In this document: positions 45,089 through 58,062 of the stretch, one piece after another
Numbering within the stretch: position 1 is the stretch's first letter
Layout: every line of letters starts with the position of its first letter
NCBI GenBank assembly: GCA_037126765.1
Contig: JBBCBC010000019.1
Span: 26,930,222 to 26,994,221, forward strand
Length of the DNA stretch: 64,000 bases
Direction: 5' to 3'
Origin: Stenogyne calaminthoides
Lineage: Eukaryota; Streptophyta; Magnoliopsida; Lamiales; Lamiaceae
Position numbers and translations under genes: made by a program
Notes under the pieces: model-generated
Seen by the model: the letters and a program-made list of their open reading frames with translations, nothing else
Databases searched by the model: none
What the model was told of the DNA's origin: nothing

Positions 45089-46798
45089 TCATTGGGGAAT
45101 AATTTGCACCTTTTTAAATACAAATTTAATTCTTATAATTATTACTAGCATGAATTAATCCTATATTAATTCAATAATAATCTAACAATATATCATGCAT
45201 ATAATTAATTCACGTAAATCCTACGATGCGAATTAACGTGAAACGTTATTGGGTATTCCCTTAATCCTTGTTCGACTATCCTATGGTACACCAATTAACA
45301 AAAAGGAAAATAAATTATGTTGCACCACCTTTGTGGATTTATAATTTTTCCAATGGAATTGTACTTGGGAATGAAAGAATCCCCTATTTATAGAGCACAA
45401 GTGGTCGAAAATTTTGATAAAACAATGTGGGAAAATCTTTTTTGATCTCCAAGAAATCTTGAATATATCTCCATATTCTTTTTCCCATAATTATAATATT
45501 CCACAAAATCCCACCTCCATATGGGATATTTTCAAAATAATAGGCAAGATTTCAAGATTTGGATCTTCTTGAATTTATGAGATATTCTTGTATTTCAATA
45601 AATACTTATCTTCCATAATATCTTTTCAAGAAAATCAAGAAAATTTTTCTTGCCCTTTATCTTTCAAAATTAAATTATCTTTATAAATAACCAAGTGTTT
45701 CTTGAATTTAATGAGATAATCTTGTATTCCAAGAATACATATCTACATTCCATAACAAAATTCAAAGAAAATCTTTCTCCCTTTTTATCCATAAATTTCT
45801 AATTAGGAAAAATAAGCAACAATATTTATTTTAAAACACATTTTTTTCGTTATTGGACTATTTTGGGCTACTCGGGGGCCTTTAGGAGAATTAAGATTGG
45901 ACCTTCCAATTGATCTTGAATTATCAATATTGAGCCACAATATTATTCAAGCCCATAAATATTAATTAATCCATACATAATTAATATTGCCTATCCATCT
46001 TAACCCATATTATACGGTCAATATGGCTCTTGCAATTATTTCCCGTGTTTAAGATTATCTAGCCCATTAATTAATTCAAGCCACTGAAATAGCTTTCCGT
46101 TAATTAATATCTTTTGTCCTTGGTCAAGGAACGGTTCAACATTATTATCCATACCGGAAACTAATTCCACTTGCAAGATTTGGTATGATAAAGCTTATGA
46201 ACCCCCCAGAACCGTCGAACAAAGCGTGCTTGCACCCATTCTCCGTATTAAATCTTAGCAATCACATGTGACCAATAATATTGCCCAAGATAAAAAGTAT
46301 TGAATCTCGTTGATTCTCTACCCATGATAAGTCAAAGCAATAGTTACCAACCACATGTAATCCTATTTAAGGAACGAAGATTAAGAAATAACGAACCATC
46401 GAGGTCTAATTCTTCCTTGTTCGATTCAAGAAGAGTTTGTCCTCCTCAGAGGTCCTATTTAGTGCATCGACCATGCACTAGTGTAATCTCTTGGTCAAGA
46501 CAAGCCAATCTGAGCCTTACACTTCAACCTTTCATGATGGGTTGTTCATTTCCATCTAGGTCGTGAATGGCGTACTTTTAGTTACAAGGGACTGTTAATT
46601 TAATCTTTTGTGATCTGGTATCACTAAATTAACTACAATGTAACACGTCTTTAATTATTGAACAGTTATGCGAGAAATATATGTAACATTCGATAATATT
46701 TAAAGTATCGATGATAAACAATTTATTTCAAAAATAAGTCCGAAATTCATTTTGATTATACAAAGTAAAAAGCATACTTTCCAAAGATAATCCCAACA
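45089..46798 (-). repeat. 3' LTR of the nested copia (1710 bp)
   Basis: This is the partner of 52360-54201. It is shorter by about 130 bp owing to many small deletions, for example around 45228-45290, where the longer copy has extra sequence. The outermost bases read TCATTGGGG on the plus strand instead of TGTTGGGG, so the terminal dinucleotide is altered. Its many small losses are unusual next to its better-preserved partner. Confidence 0.9.
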
Positions 46799-46799
46799 A

Positions 46800-46809
46800 T
46801 CTCCCACTT
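46800..46809 (-). promoter_or_regulatory. Polypurine tract of the nested copia
   Basis: On the minus strand AAGTGGGAGA lies one base before the 3' LTR. The same tract and spacing occur in the outer element at 56205-56214. Confidence 0.85.
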
Positions 46810-46924
46810 ATACTCAAAGTCTCGCTTTTAAGTATACTACAACATGTCTCGTGTAGTTCCTAATTAAATGACATCTAATGTCACCTACACGAACCTAATA
46901 ATTTCTCCCACTTATACTCAAAGC

Positions 46925-49900
46925 AGTTAGCAACGGTCTTTGACACCCATTCCTTCCACATGTCTCTCGAATGTATTGAGGCGGACTTTGTGAATGGATC
47001 GCTGGGGTTATCTTCGAACGCTATCTTTGCCACATCTATATCTCTTCTCTTAACGATATCTCGTATAAGATGGTATTTCCTTTCAATGTGTTTGTTTGGC
47101 TTTGTGGGCTCGTGGTTCCTTGAATTTGCAAATCGCTTCCGGCATTGTCACAATAAATGATGATTCTGCTAGGCAAATTCGAACCACATCCAAGTCCACT
47201 AGGAAGTTCTTGATCCAAACCGCTTTTTTTTCATTTCACAAGTTAGGTACATATTCGCTTCCATGGTAGAATCTGCAACGATTTCGCTTTGACGCTTCTC
47301 CATGTCACGGCTCCTCCCCATGCAAAACACACTACCGGAGGTAGATTTTCTCGAGTCTATGTCCATTGGAAATCCGAGTTCGTAGTGGCCGATGGGGATT
47401 GGACTATCGACCGATAAATCAACATTCTATCCCGAGTTCTTTTACGATACTTCAGAATGTTTTTAACTGCCGTCCAATGCTCTTTCCCCAGGTTATTTTG
47501 ATATCTCGCCACCATGCCAACGACAAAGCAGATATCCGGTCTCATACACAGCATTGCATACATAAGGCTTCCGACAGCCGAAGCATAAGGAATGCCTCTC
47601 ATGTCATCTATCTTCTTTTGCGTCTTAGGGCACATTTTCTTAGATAGATGGATTCCATGTCTGAAAGGTACGAAGTCTTTCTTGGAATCTTGCATGCTGA
47701 ATCGTTTCAAGACAGTGTCTATGTATGAAGCTTGCGATAAGCCTATCATCCTTTTCTTGCGATCTCGAGTGATCTTGATCCCAAGGATGTGTCCGGCTTC
47801 CCCTAAGTCCTTCATATCAAACTGTTTTGAAAGTCATGCCCTTACGTCTGATAACACCTTCACATCGTTCCCGATGATCAGAATGTCGTCTACGTATAGT
47901 ACTAAGAATACCAATGCAGTTTCGACATGCTTTTTGTACACACAACTCTCGAACTCATTTTAATCGAACCCATAAGACTTTATAACATGATCAAAACATT
48001 GGTTCCAAGCTCTGAATGCCTGTTTGAGTCCGTAAATGGACTTCATGAGCTTACAAACTAGGTGTTCTTGGCCTTTTTCAATGACGCCTTGGGGTTGTTG
48101 CATATAGATCTCTTCATCAAGACTTCCGTTAAGGAAAGTTGTCTTGACATCCATCTGCCAGATTTCAAAGTCGAGATGCGCAGCAATCGATAAGAGAATT
48201 TGGATGGACTTAAGCATGGCTACGTGCGAAAATGTTTCCTCATAATCGATCCCTTCTTTCTGAGTATAACCTTTCGCCACTAGTCTTGCTTTGAAGGTTT
48301 CCACCTTCCCGTCCGGTCCTCTTTTCCTCTTATACACCCACTTGCAACCAATGGGTTTGACCCCATTAAGTGGTTTGACTAGCTCCCACACTCTGTTATG
48401 AAACATAGAACCCATTTCGGCTTTCATTGTTGTTTGCCAAGAATCTGCATCTTTATCTTGGATTGTCTCGTCATATGTCCATGGGTCTGATTCATCTTGT
48501 TCGGGAATCAAGTCCGAGGACTCTCCTATTCCCATGAATCTCTCGGGCTGTTTCACAACCCTCCCACTACGACGAGGTTCCAGTTGTGTAAGTGTGTCGT
48601 TTGGTATATCATCTAGTACAGTTGGCATTGAGGCTAGCCCCCTTAGCTCATTTAAGGTAATCTCACTTCTGGGTCTTCTTTCGTTCATATAGTCTTCTTC
48701 CAAAAATCTAAAGTGGGTGCTTATTACCACCTTTTGATCTTCAGGACTGTAGAACATACACCCTTTTGTTCCCTCGGGGTATCCTACAAACAACCTTAAT
48801 TCTGATCGAGGATCCAATTTTCCGGCTTCCTTGTCCAACCATTAGGCCGGACACCCCCAATTCTCACGTGTCTCATACTAGGCTTGCGCCCGGTCCACAA
48901 TTCTTTGGGAGTTTTGGGAACCGATTTGGATGGCACCAAGTTCAGAATGTAAGTTGTTGTTTCCAAGGCATGACCCCAGAACGACTTGGGAAGATACGCA
49001 TAACTCATCATAGATCTAACCATTTCCAAAAGAGTTCTGTTTATTCGCTCTGCAACCCCGTTTTGTTGAGGGGTTCCGGGTGCGGTGAGCTGGGATGCAA
49101 TCCCTTCATCAGATAAGAGTTCAAAAACTCATCGCTGAGGTATTCGCCTCCACGATCAGATCATAGAGACTTGATACGTTTTTTCCTATGATACTCTGCT
49201 TGAGCCTTAAATTCTTTGAATTTCTCAAAGGTCTTAGATTTATGCTTCATAAGGAAAATATAACCGTACCTTGAGTAATCATCAATAAAAGTGACAAAAT
49301 ACTCATAACCTCCTCTTGCTTTGGTTGACATTGGACCACATACATCTGTGTGAACGATCTCTAACACTTCTTTGGCTCTATTCACCTTGGCTCCAAATGC
49401 CCTCTTGGTAATTTTACCCTCCAAACATGATTCGCAGGTTGGAATTGGTTCAACTTGGAGAAACTCCAGTGAACCGTCTTTCACCAACCTTTGGATCCTC
49501 TTTGGATTTATATGACCCAATCTTAGATGCCAAAGAAGTGTCTCGTTCACGTCGATGAACATTTTTTTTTCTAAAAACAATTGATGTGTTAAAGGATGCA
49601 TTTAAGTGAGTGGTGTGCATGATTAATTGTATAGAGATTATTTGACAACGTTCCATGACGAGATAAATTTATCAAAAAGAGAAATGGTAACAACTTTATT
49701 AAAAGTAACCGAATATCCATCATGAAAAAGTTTAGAAACTGAAATCAAATTCTTTCTAAAATTCGAACGTAAAGAACATCTCTTAAAATTAAAACTCGTC
49801 TTCAAAAGACAGTGCACTTCTCCCATCGCTTCACTTTGCTCACTCTAGATCGCCCGGTGTGATGAGGATCTCACTCCCACTAAGTTGTCGGTCCGCTTGA

Positions 49901-50130
49901 ACCCCATAATGTGAAACAAATATGATCGATGGATCCCAGATCCACCACCCATAAATGGGAGGCATACGCCGCCAAAAACAAGTTTTAACAACTAGTGCGT
50001 GAGAATTATCTTTCTTTCCATTCCCTTTGGGATTGAACAGTGACCTCGAGTGTCCTACTCTCCCGCTTTCCAAAACTTTCCTCATGCTTGATTCCATGCT
50101 CTTATTTGATGTTGAGTCCGCTTGGTTCAA
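46925..50130 (-). pseudogene. Nested copia pol: protease, integrase, reverse transcriptase, RNase H (interrupted)
   Basis: Read from high to low coordinates, the degraded protease region is at 50130-49840. GAG-pre-integrase and integrase follow (LLWHLRLGHINPKRIQRLV, HTDVCGPMSTKARGGYEYF, 49601-49161), then more integrase (48964-48796). Reverse transcriptase runs from 48838 to about 47820 (WVYKRKRGPDGKVETFKARL, MDVKTTFLNGSLDEEIYMQQ, LVLYVDDI near 47905), and RNase H runs to about 46925. Stops or shifts occur near 49830, 49640, 49160, 49030, 48795, 47960, 47835 and in RNase H. The longest clean stretch is 292 codons in reverse transcriptase. Confidence 0.88.
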
Positions 50131-50319
50131 CTTTATTCTCTCTTTTCATCATCCTTGTCACCACATGACCTAGGATGAAAAGAAGATTCTGTTTTTCCCC
50201 AAGTTCTTTTCCTCGCTCTCTTTTCCCTTTTCAACCAAAGTGAGAGCATTTACAAGATCATCCATTTGTAAAATCTAGATCTTCCATTAGATACTCAAGA
50301 TAGTGGTGATTATAGCTCT

Positions 50320-50820
50320 TTAGTAAGGATTGGAGAATGAAATCAATCTTAGTCTTGAAATCACATTTTTTTGCCGGGATCTCAAGTTCCTCAAATAGCA
50401 CCATAACCCTAAGGGGCGTCTTTGTCTTTGCGATGTCCCTTTTTCCATTTTTAATTCAGCAATTTCTTGCTTAACACTTTGGATTGCCATATGGGTCTGA
50501 TGTGCGAACATCGCTTCGAGATTCTGTAAGATGTCTGCAGCTGACTCATATTCTTGATGAAGGTGTCTCAACGCATCTGACAGATGTGCCAGAATTGTTT
50601 TCTTCATCAATTCATTTGCCAGCTCCCATTCACCATAAATCATCTCATCCCATATTCCGACGTCCTTAGTTGGTTTTTTGGGTTTTGGTGTATCAAGTAC
50701 CCATTTGGAAGGTGATGCGGTTAGGACAGGTTTTAGTTTGTATTTCCAATCAAAATAGTTTTCACCAGTAAGCAAATTGTCTTTAAGTATATTGGACAGT
50801 GGATTAGAAGGTTGCGACAT
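50320..50820 (-). pseudogene. Nested copia gag, start intact
   Basis: The frame opens MSQPSNPLSNILKDNLLTGE, with a copia gag region (ENYFDWKYKLKPVL, ESAADILQNLEAMFAHQT), and is shifted after about 50430 (RQRRPLG). The knuckle and the rest of capsid continue in other frames to about 50040. Unlike the outer copy, the initiation region has no early stop. Confidence 0.85.
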
Positions 50821-52344
50821 GATGAACTAAAATAAACAATAATATGCATAAGCACAAATATATCACAAGGTTCGATCACATGCATCATATTAAAATCTCA
50901 AAAAAAAAATGAACATGCATCAGCCAACATCTCAAAATAGTTTAAATAAGCCACGTGGGGAGGGTCATTATTTAAACACATTCAAAGAGTTACAAACAAA
51001 CGATTTACAAACCTTTAATATCTAGATTAATAGTTGGCTCCCACTTGACCAATATAAAATTGACAGGGACTTCGGGGAAGTATATGCATATCAATTTTAT
51101 ACCTAAGTAATAACCATGATTAAATACAGGATTATTATTTCATATTGAACGAGCCTCGTGGGGAGGGTCATCGTCGCCACTAATAATAACCCACAATCAT
51201 CCATTTGAAATTCATTCATGTGAAAGCTATCTTTTGACCGTGTCGTGGGGAGAATTTCTCCAAAAGAATTCACAAATAAATAAATCATGGAGGTCAAAAT
51301 TAATTTAATTTTATTATCCGGAATAAAATTGTCAATTAATTATTTAAACATACTTAGTAATTTTTTTTTTTAAAGTGAGACTTTTCATTGGGCAACTCTC
51401 ATGCAAACACATTTAAACAAATTAAATAAAGCATAAGATAGCACAATAATAAATCAAGCAAAGCAGAAAAATAAACATATTGGGCACAAATTATCCAATT
51501 GTCATGGTTTGATTTTTCTTGGCTTGATCTGGAAGAAACACCATCTTGAATTTCTTCCACTCGATCGTCTCAAAAAGAATACTCCATCTCGAAATGCCAC
51601 GCCAAGTAGCTCATGCAATGATGCATGTAGCATCCGACCCGGCCACTCAGCCAAATCGACTCGACAACGCTTTCGGTAGACTTCGCCCGCCCGCAGCAGC
51701 ACTTTCAGCGTAGTCGGCGATCCATCCCGGCAATGACCTTGTCCCCGTCTTGTATCCGTAGCCTTAGCGTGCTCGCCCGGCTGCCTACGCCGCGGTACTG
51801 GCGGCCACCAGCAGCGCTTCGCCCACCAGCCCGCCCGATCCGAAACCATACGGTGCCTTGTATCCTCTTAGCCACTCCCGTCATGATCGATCTCATGTAT
51901 TTCAGCCTCGGCCTTGCCCAGCGCTTGCGTGTCTTGTACTGCGTGTCCGGAGTTGCGTCGCGTGCCTCCTTAACGCGTTTAAATGCGGCTTGCCGCCACC
52001 TCACGCTGGGTCTGGATTTTATCCTTTAATTAACCCGTCTAAAATGCCGTTTCGTCCAGATTACAATTTATTTACAAAAAAATAAATAAACATAGATTCA
52101 GATTTCAATCATTAAATTGATCAAATCAAACAAATCCTAATCTACTCGTGGATTTTCTCATGAGGCAAAACGAATCCAAACGAATCGAATTAAAACCACA
52201 ATTTATATGCATGCATAAATAAACACATTAAATTTCATAACAATTGGATACCTGCAAAACAGATCTAGCAATTCTACTATCCAATTTCAAATTTAATGTC
52301 AGCGAATTGAATTACAATTTAAAAAATTCAGAGCCTGAAACCGT
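50821..52344 (-). other. Untranslated leader of the nested copia
   Basis: This sequence lies between the primer-binding site and gag on the minus strand. It includes a GC-rich block (51560-52030) with spurious open frames on both strands. It keeps the ~400 bp that the outer element's leader has lost. No coding sequence is recognised. Confidence 0.7.
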
Positions 52345-52357
52345 GGCTCTGATACCA
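52345..52357 (-). promoter_or_regulatory. Primer-binding site of the nested copia
   Basis: The plus strand reads GGCTCTGATACCA, the 3' end of plant initiator methionine tRNA, so the minus strand carries the complementary binding site. It is two bases from the LTR, as in the outer element. Confidence 0.92.
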
Positions 52358-52359
52358 GT

Positions 52360-54201
52360 TGTTGGGGAATAATTTGCACAGATCTATTCTGGGTGAATAT
52401 TTAAATACAAATTTAATTCTTATAATTATTACTAGCATGAATTAATCCTATATTAATTCAAATAATAATCTAACAACATATCATGAATATAATTAATTCA
52501 CGTAAATCCTACGCATGCGGAATTCTACGAGTTTACGTAAAAGTACCTCTTGGGATGACAGTGATCTAGCTGATTAGACTAACCAAAAGAACTTCCCAAG
52601 TATTCCCTTAATCCTTGTTCGACTATCCGGTGGTAGGACACTTGTGAACAATTAACAAAAGGAAAATAAATTATGTTGCACCACCTTTGTGGATTTACTA
52701 ATTTTTCCAGCACATGGAATTGTACTTGGGAATGAAAGAGTCATCCCCTATTTATAGAGCAAAAGTGGTCGAAAATTTTGGGATAAAACAATGTGGGAAA
52801 ATCTTTTCTTGATCTCCAAGAAATCTTGAATATATCTCCTATATTCTTTTTCCCATAATTATAATATTTCACAAAATCCCACCTACTCTTTGTTATGGGA
52901 TATTTTCGAAAATATTAGGCAAGATTCCTAGATTTAGATCTTCTTGAATTTATGAGATATTCTTGTATTTCAAGAAATACATATCTTCCATAATATCTTT
53001 TCAAGAAAATCAAGAAAATCTTTCTTGCCCTTTATCTTTCAAAATTTTGAAATTATCTTTATAAATAACCAAGTGGGAGATTTCTTGAATTTAATGAGAT
53101 AATCTTGTATTCCAATAATACATATCTACATTCCATAACAAAATTCAAAGAAAATATTTCTCCCATTTTATCCATAAATTTCGAAAATAATTAGGAAAAA
53201 TAAGCAACAATATTTATTTTATTTTAAACACCTTTTTCAGTTATTGGACTATATGTTGGGCCACTCAGGGGGCCTTTAGGAGAATTAAGATTGGACCTTT
53301 CAATTGATCTTGAATTATCAATATTGAGCCACAATATTATTCAAGCCCATAACTATTAATTAATCCCACTACATAATTAATATTGCACTATCCATCTTAA
53401 CCCATATTACAGTCAATATGGCTCCCGGTTATTATTTCCCGTGTTTAAGATTATCTAGTCCATTAATTAATTCAAGCCACTGAAATAGCTTTCCGTTAAT
53501 TAATATCTTTTGTCCTTGGTCAATGAACGGTTCAACATTATTATCCATACCGGAAACTAATTCCACTTGCAAGATTTGGTATGATAAAGCTTATGAACCT
53601 CCCAAGGGGGCAAATCGAACAAGCGTACTTGCACACGATTCTTCGTATTAAATCTTAGCAATCACATGTGACCAATAATATTGCCCAAGATAAAAAGTAT
53701 TGAATCTCGTTGATTCTCTACCCATGATAAGTCAAAGCAATAGTTACCAACCACACGTGATCCTATTTAAAGAACGAAGATTAAGAAATAACGAACCACT
53801 GAGGTCTAATTCTTCCTTGTTCAGTTCTGAAGAATTTGTCCTCATGTAGGTCCTATTCAGTGCATCAGTCATGCACTAGTGTAATCTCTTGGTCAAGACA
53901 AGCCAATCTAAGCCTTACACTTCAACCTTTCACAATGGGTTGTTCATTTCCATCTAGGTTAATGAATGGCGTACTTTTTTTTTACAAGGAGATTATTAAT
54001 TTAATCTTCGTGATCCGGTATCACTAAATTAACTACAATGTAACACGTCATTTAATTATTGAATAGATTTATCAAAAAATATATGTAACATTCGATAATA
54101 TTTAAAGCATCAGTGATAAACAATTTATTTCAGTAAATAAGTCCGAAATTCAGTTTTGATTATACAAAGTAAAAAGCATACTTTCCAGTATAATCCCAAC
54201 A
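52360..54201 (-). repeat. 5' LTR of the nested copia (1842 bp)
   Basis: On the plus strand it begins TGTTGGGG and ends CCCAACA. It is the same length as the outer 3' LTR and very similar to it in reverse complement. Confidence 0.93.
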
Positions 54202-56099
54202 CGGTCAGAATTAAGGTTGTTTATAGGGTACCCCGAGAGAACAAAAGGGTGCATGTTCTATGGTCCCAAAGATCAAAAGGTGGTAATCAGTACGCACTTT
54301 AGATTTTTGGAAGAAGACTATATGAACGACAAAAAAGGCCCGGAGTGAGATTACCTTGGATGAGCCAAAGGGGCTTACCTCAATGCCAACTGTACAATTC
54401 GACATACCAAATGACACACTTACACAATCGAAACCTCGTCGTAGTGGGAGGGTTGTTAGACAGCCCGAGAGATTCATGGGAATAGGAGAGTCGTCAGACT
54501 TGGTCCCTGGTGAGAATGAATCATGCCCATGGACTTATAATGAGGCAATCCATGACAAGGATGCAGATTCTTGGCAAACAGCAATGGAAGTCGAGACGGA
54601 TTCTATGGATCATAATAAGGTGTGGGAGCTATTCGAACCACTTAATGGGGTCAAACCCATTGGTTGCAAGTGGGTATACAAGAGAAAAAAAGGATCGGGT
54701 GGGAAGGTAGAGACCTTCAAAGCTAGACTTGTGGCAAAGGGTTACATTCAGAAAGAAGGGATCGACTATGAGGAAACCTTTTTGCCTGTAGTTATGCTTA
54801 AGTCCATTTGTATTCTCTTGTCGATAGTTGCACATCTCGATTTTGAGATCTGGAAAATGGATGTCAAGACAGCTTTCCTCAATGAAGTCTTGAAGAAGAA
54901 ATCTATATGCAACAACCCGAAGGCTTCATTGAAAAAGGCCAAGAACATCTAGTTTGCAAGCTCAAGAAGTCCATTTACGGACTAAAGCAAGCATCGCGTG
55001 CTTGGAACCAATGTTTTGATCAGGTTATAAAGTCTTACAGGTTTGATCAAAACGAGTTTGAAAGTTGTGTGTATAGAAAGCGTGTCGGAACTGCATTGGT
55101 ATTCTTAGTATTATACGTGGATGATATTCTGCTCATCGAGACGATGTAAAGGTTTTGTCGGACGTAAGGGCATGGCTGTCAAAACAGTTTGATATGAAGG
55201 ACTTAGGGGAAGCCGGTCACATCCTTGGGATCAAGATCACTCGAGATCGTAAGAAAATGATGATAGGCTTATCGCAAGCTTCATACATAGATACTGTCTT
55301 AAAGCGATTCAGCATGCAAGATTCCAAGAAGGGTTTTGTACCTTTCTGACATGGAATACATCTATCCAAAGAAATGTGCCCGAAGATGCAAAAGGAGATG
55401 AATGACATGAAAGGCGTTCCTTGTGCTTCGGCTGTCGAAAGCCTCATGTATACTATGTTGTGCATGAGGCCAGATATCTGCTTTGTCGTTGGCATGATAG
55501 CAAGATATCAGAGTAATCCGGAGAAAGAACATTGGACAGCAGTTAAAAATATTCTGAAGTATCTGAAGAGAACTCGCGATAGAAAGTTGGTTTATCAGTT
55601 AGGCAAGCTGATTCCTATAGGATACACGGACTCGAATTTCCAATCAGACTTAGATTCCAGAAAATCTACCTCGAGTAGTGTGTTTTGCATGGGGAGAGGA
55701 GCCATGACGTGGAGAAGTGTTAAGCAGAAATGCATCGCAGATTCTACCATGAAAGCCGAGTATGTAGTTGCTTGTGAAGCAGCGAAGGAAGCGATTTGGC
55801 TAAAGAACTTCCTAGTGGACTTGGACGATGTTCCGAATTTGCCCAGCACTATCACAGTCTATTGTGATAATGCCGGAGCAGTTGCAAATTCAAGGGAACC
55901 AAGAGCCCACAAGGCCAGCAAACACATTGAAAGGAAATACCATCTTATACGAGAAATCATTAAGAGGGGAGATATAGAGGTGGCAAAGATCGCGTCAGAG
56001 GACAACCTAGTAGATCCATTCACAAAGGGTCTGCCTCAGAATACATTCGAGAGACATGTGGAAGGAATGAGTGTCAAGACCGTTGTCAATCTGCTTTGA
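54202..56099 (+). pseudogene. Outer copia reverse transcriptase and RNase H, resumed after nested insertion
   Basis: The sequence restarts at SELRLFIGYPERTKGCMFYG (after CGGTC). It then shows reverse transcriptase motifs WVYKRKKGSGGKVETFKARL, EIWKMDVKTAFLNE and the catalytic YVDDILLIE (about 55120). RNase H follows (GYTDSNFQSDLDSRKSTSSS, MTWRSVKQKCIADSTMKAEY, KHIERKYHLIREIIKRGDIE), ending at the stop 56097-56099. Damage includes a stop at about 54346, a frameshift near 54885 and stops at 55147 and 55350. RNase H is open for 241 codons. Confidence 0.9.
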
Positions 56100-56204
56100 G
56101 TATGAGTGGGACATATATTATTAGGTTCGTGTAGGTGACATTAGATGTCACATAGATTCTACACGAGACGTGCTGTAGTATACTTAAAAGCAGACTTTGA
56201 GTAT

Positions 56205-56214
56205 AAGTGGGAGA
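56205..56214 (+). promoter_or_regulatory. Polypurine tract of the outer copia
   Basis: AAGTGGGAGA lies one base before the 3' LTR and would prime plus-strand DNA synthesis. Confidence 0.88.
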
Positions 56215-56215
56215 T

Positions 56216-58057
56216 TGTTGGGGTTATACTGGAAAGCATGCTTTTACTTTGTATAACCAGACTGAATTTCTGTCTTATTTGCTGAAATAAATTATTTATC
56301 ACTAATGCTCTAAATATCATTGAATGTTACATATATTTACTGCATAACTGTTCAATAAATAGTACGTGTTACATTGTAGTTAATTTAGTGATACCAGATC
56401 ACAGAAGATTAAATTAACAGTCCCTTGTAACTAAAAAGTACAGAATTCACAACCCAGATGGAAATGAACAATCCATCGTGAAAGGTTGAAGTGTAAGGCT
56501 CAGATTGGCTTGTCTTGACCAAGAGATTGCACTAGTGCATTATGATGCACTGAATAGGACCTACAGGAGGATAAATTCTTCAGTACTGAATATAGAAGAA
56601 TTAGACCTCAGTGGTTCATTATTTCTTAATCTCCGTCCCTTAAATACGATCGTGTGGAAGTAATAACCATTGCTTTGACTTATGATGGGAAGAGAATCAA
56701 TGAGATTCAATACCTTATATCTTGGGCAATGTTATTGGTTACACGACGATTGCTAAGATTTAATACGGAGAAACGTGTGCAAGTACGTCTTGTTTGATTT
56801 GTCCCCTTGGGAGGCTCAGAAGTTTTATCATACTAAATCTTGCAAGTGGAATTAGTTTCCGGTATGGATAATAATGTTGAGCCGTTCCTTGATCAAGGAA
56901 AAAAATGTTAATTAAAGTGAAGCTATTTCAGTGGCCTAAATTAATTAATGGACTGGATAATCTTAAACACGGGAAATAATAACCGGGTGCCATATTAACA
57001 ATAATATGGGTTAAGATGAATAGTGCAATATTAATTATGTAGTGAGATTAATTAATATTTATGGGCTTGAATAATATTGTGGCTCAATATTGTTAATTCA
57101 AGGTCCATTGGAAGGTCCAATCTTAATTTTCCTAAAGGCCCCTCAAGTAGCCAAACATAAAGTTCAATAACTGAAAAAGGTGTTTAAAATAAAATAAAAT
57201 ATTGTTGCCTATTTTTTTTCGAAAATAGATAAATAAAAGAGGGAGAAAGATTTTCTTTGAATTTTGTTATGGAATGAGGATAAGTATTCTTGGAATACAA
57301 GTTTATCTCATTAAATTCAAGAAATCTCCCACTTGGCTATTTATCTTGTAATTTTCGAAAAATGATGAAGAAAATAAGGAAGGAAAGATTTTCTTGATTT
57401 TTTGAAAAGATATTATGGAAGATATGTATTCTTGGAATACAAGAATATCTCATAAATTCAAGAAGATCCCAATCTTGAAAATCTTAGCCTTATTTTCGAA
57501 AATTCCATAAATTAAGGAGGTGTGATTTTTGTGGAATATTTTAAATATTGAGAAAAGAATATATGAGATATATTCAAGATTTCTTGGAGATCAAGAAAAA
57601 GATTTTCCCATCTTATTCATACACAAAAAATCGGCCACCCTCCCTAGTATCATTAGGGGATGAATTTTTCATCCCCAAGTAATTCCATGTGTTGGAAAAA
57701 TTAGAAACCCACAAAGGTGGTGCAACATAATTTTATTTTTTCTTTTGTTAATTGTTCGCGAGCATCCTACCACCGGATTGTCGGACAAGGACGAGGGAAT
57801 ACTTGAGAAGACCTTTTGGTGTGTTCGTGTGAACGGGATCCATCTTCTCAACGGTTGTCACTCCGAGAGGTTAGTCCACGTAAACTCCTAGCAATTCCGC
57901 ATGCGTAGGATTTATGTGACGAATTTGTATGCATAATTTGTTGTTGAATTATTATTTGAATTAATATAGGATTAATTCATGCTAGTAATAATTGTTAGAA
58001 TTAAATTTGTATTTAAATATTCATCCCGAATAGATCCAAGCAATTAATTCCCCAACA
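56216..58057 (+). repeat. 3' LTR of the outer copia (1842 bp)
   Basis: The LTR starts TGTTGGGG and ends CCCAACA, followed by the TGATG duplication. It is the partner of 29619-31435. Confidence 0.93.
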
Positions 58058-58062
58058 TGATG
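58058..58062. repeat. Right target-site duplication of the outer copia (TGATG)
   Basis: It is identical to 29614-29618. Confidence 0.9.

Larger units (their letters stand above)
45089..54201 (-). mobile_element. Nested Ty1/copia element of the same family, reverse orientation, 9.1 kb
   Basis: It is bounded by CGGTC duplications. On the minus strand the order is 5' LTR (54201-52360), primer-binding site, leader, gag, protease, integrase, reverse transcriptase, RNase H, polypurine tract, 3' LTR (46798-45089). Its LTRs and proteins match those of the outer element closely, so one family member landed inside another. Multiple stops and frameshifts are present. Confidence 0.93.
29619..58057 (+). 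mobile_element. Outer Ty1/copia LTR retrotransposon, 28.4 kb including two nested elements
   Basis: LTRs at 29619-31435 and 56216-58057 share sequence throughout and are flanked by the TGATG duplication. Between them on the + strand are a primer-binding site (31438-31450), a leader, gag, protease, integrase, reverse transcriptase, RNase H and a polypurine tract. The order integrase before reverse transcriptase is diagnostic of Ty1/copia. Subtracting the gypsy insert (33004-43287) and the nested copia (45089-54201) leaves an element of about 9.0 kb. Every reading frame carries stops or frameshifts, so it is inactive on its own. Confidence 0.93.

Noticed and set aside
52345..52357. tRNA-like 3' end (GGCTCTGATACCA)
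   Set aside because: Only the 13-nt primer-binding match to initiator tRNA is present. There is no cloverleaf, so it is not a tRNA gene.
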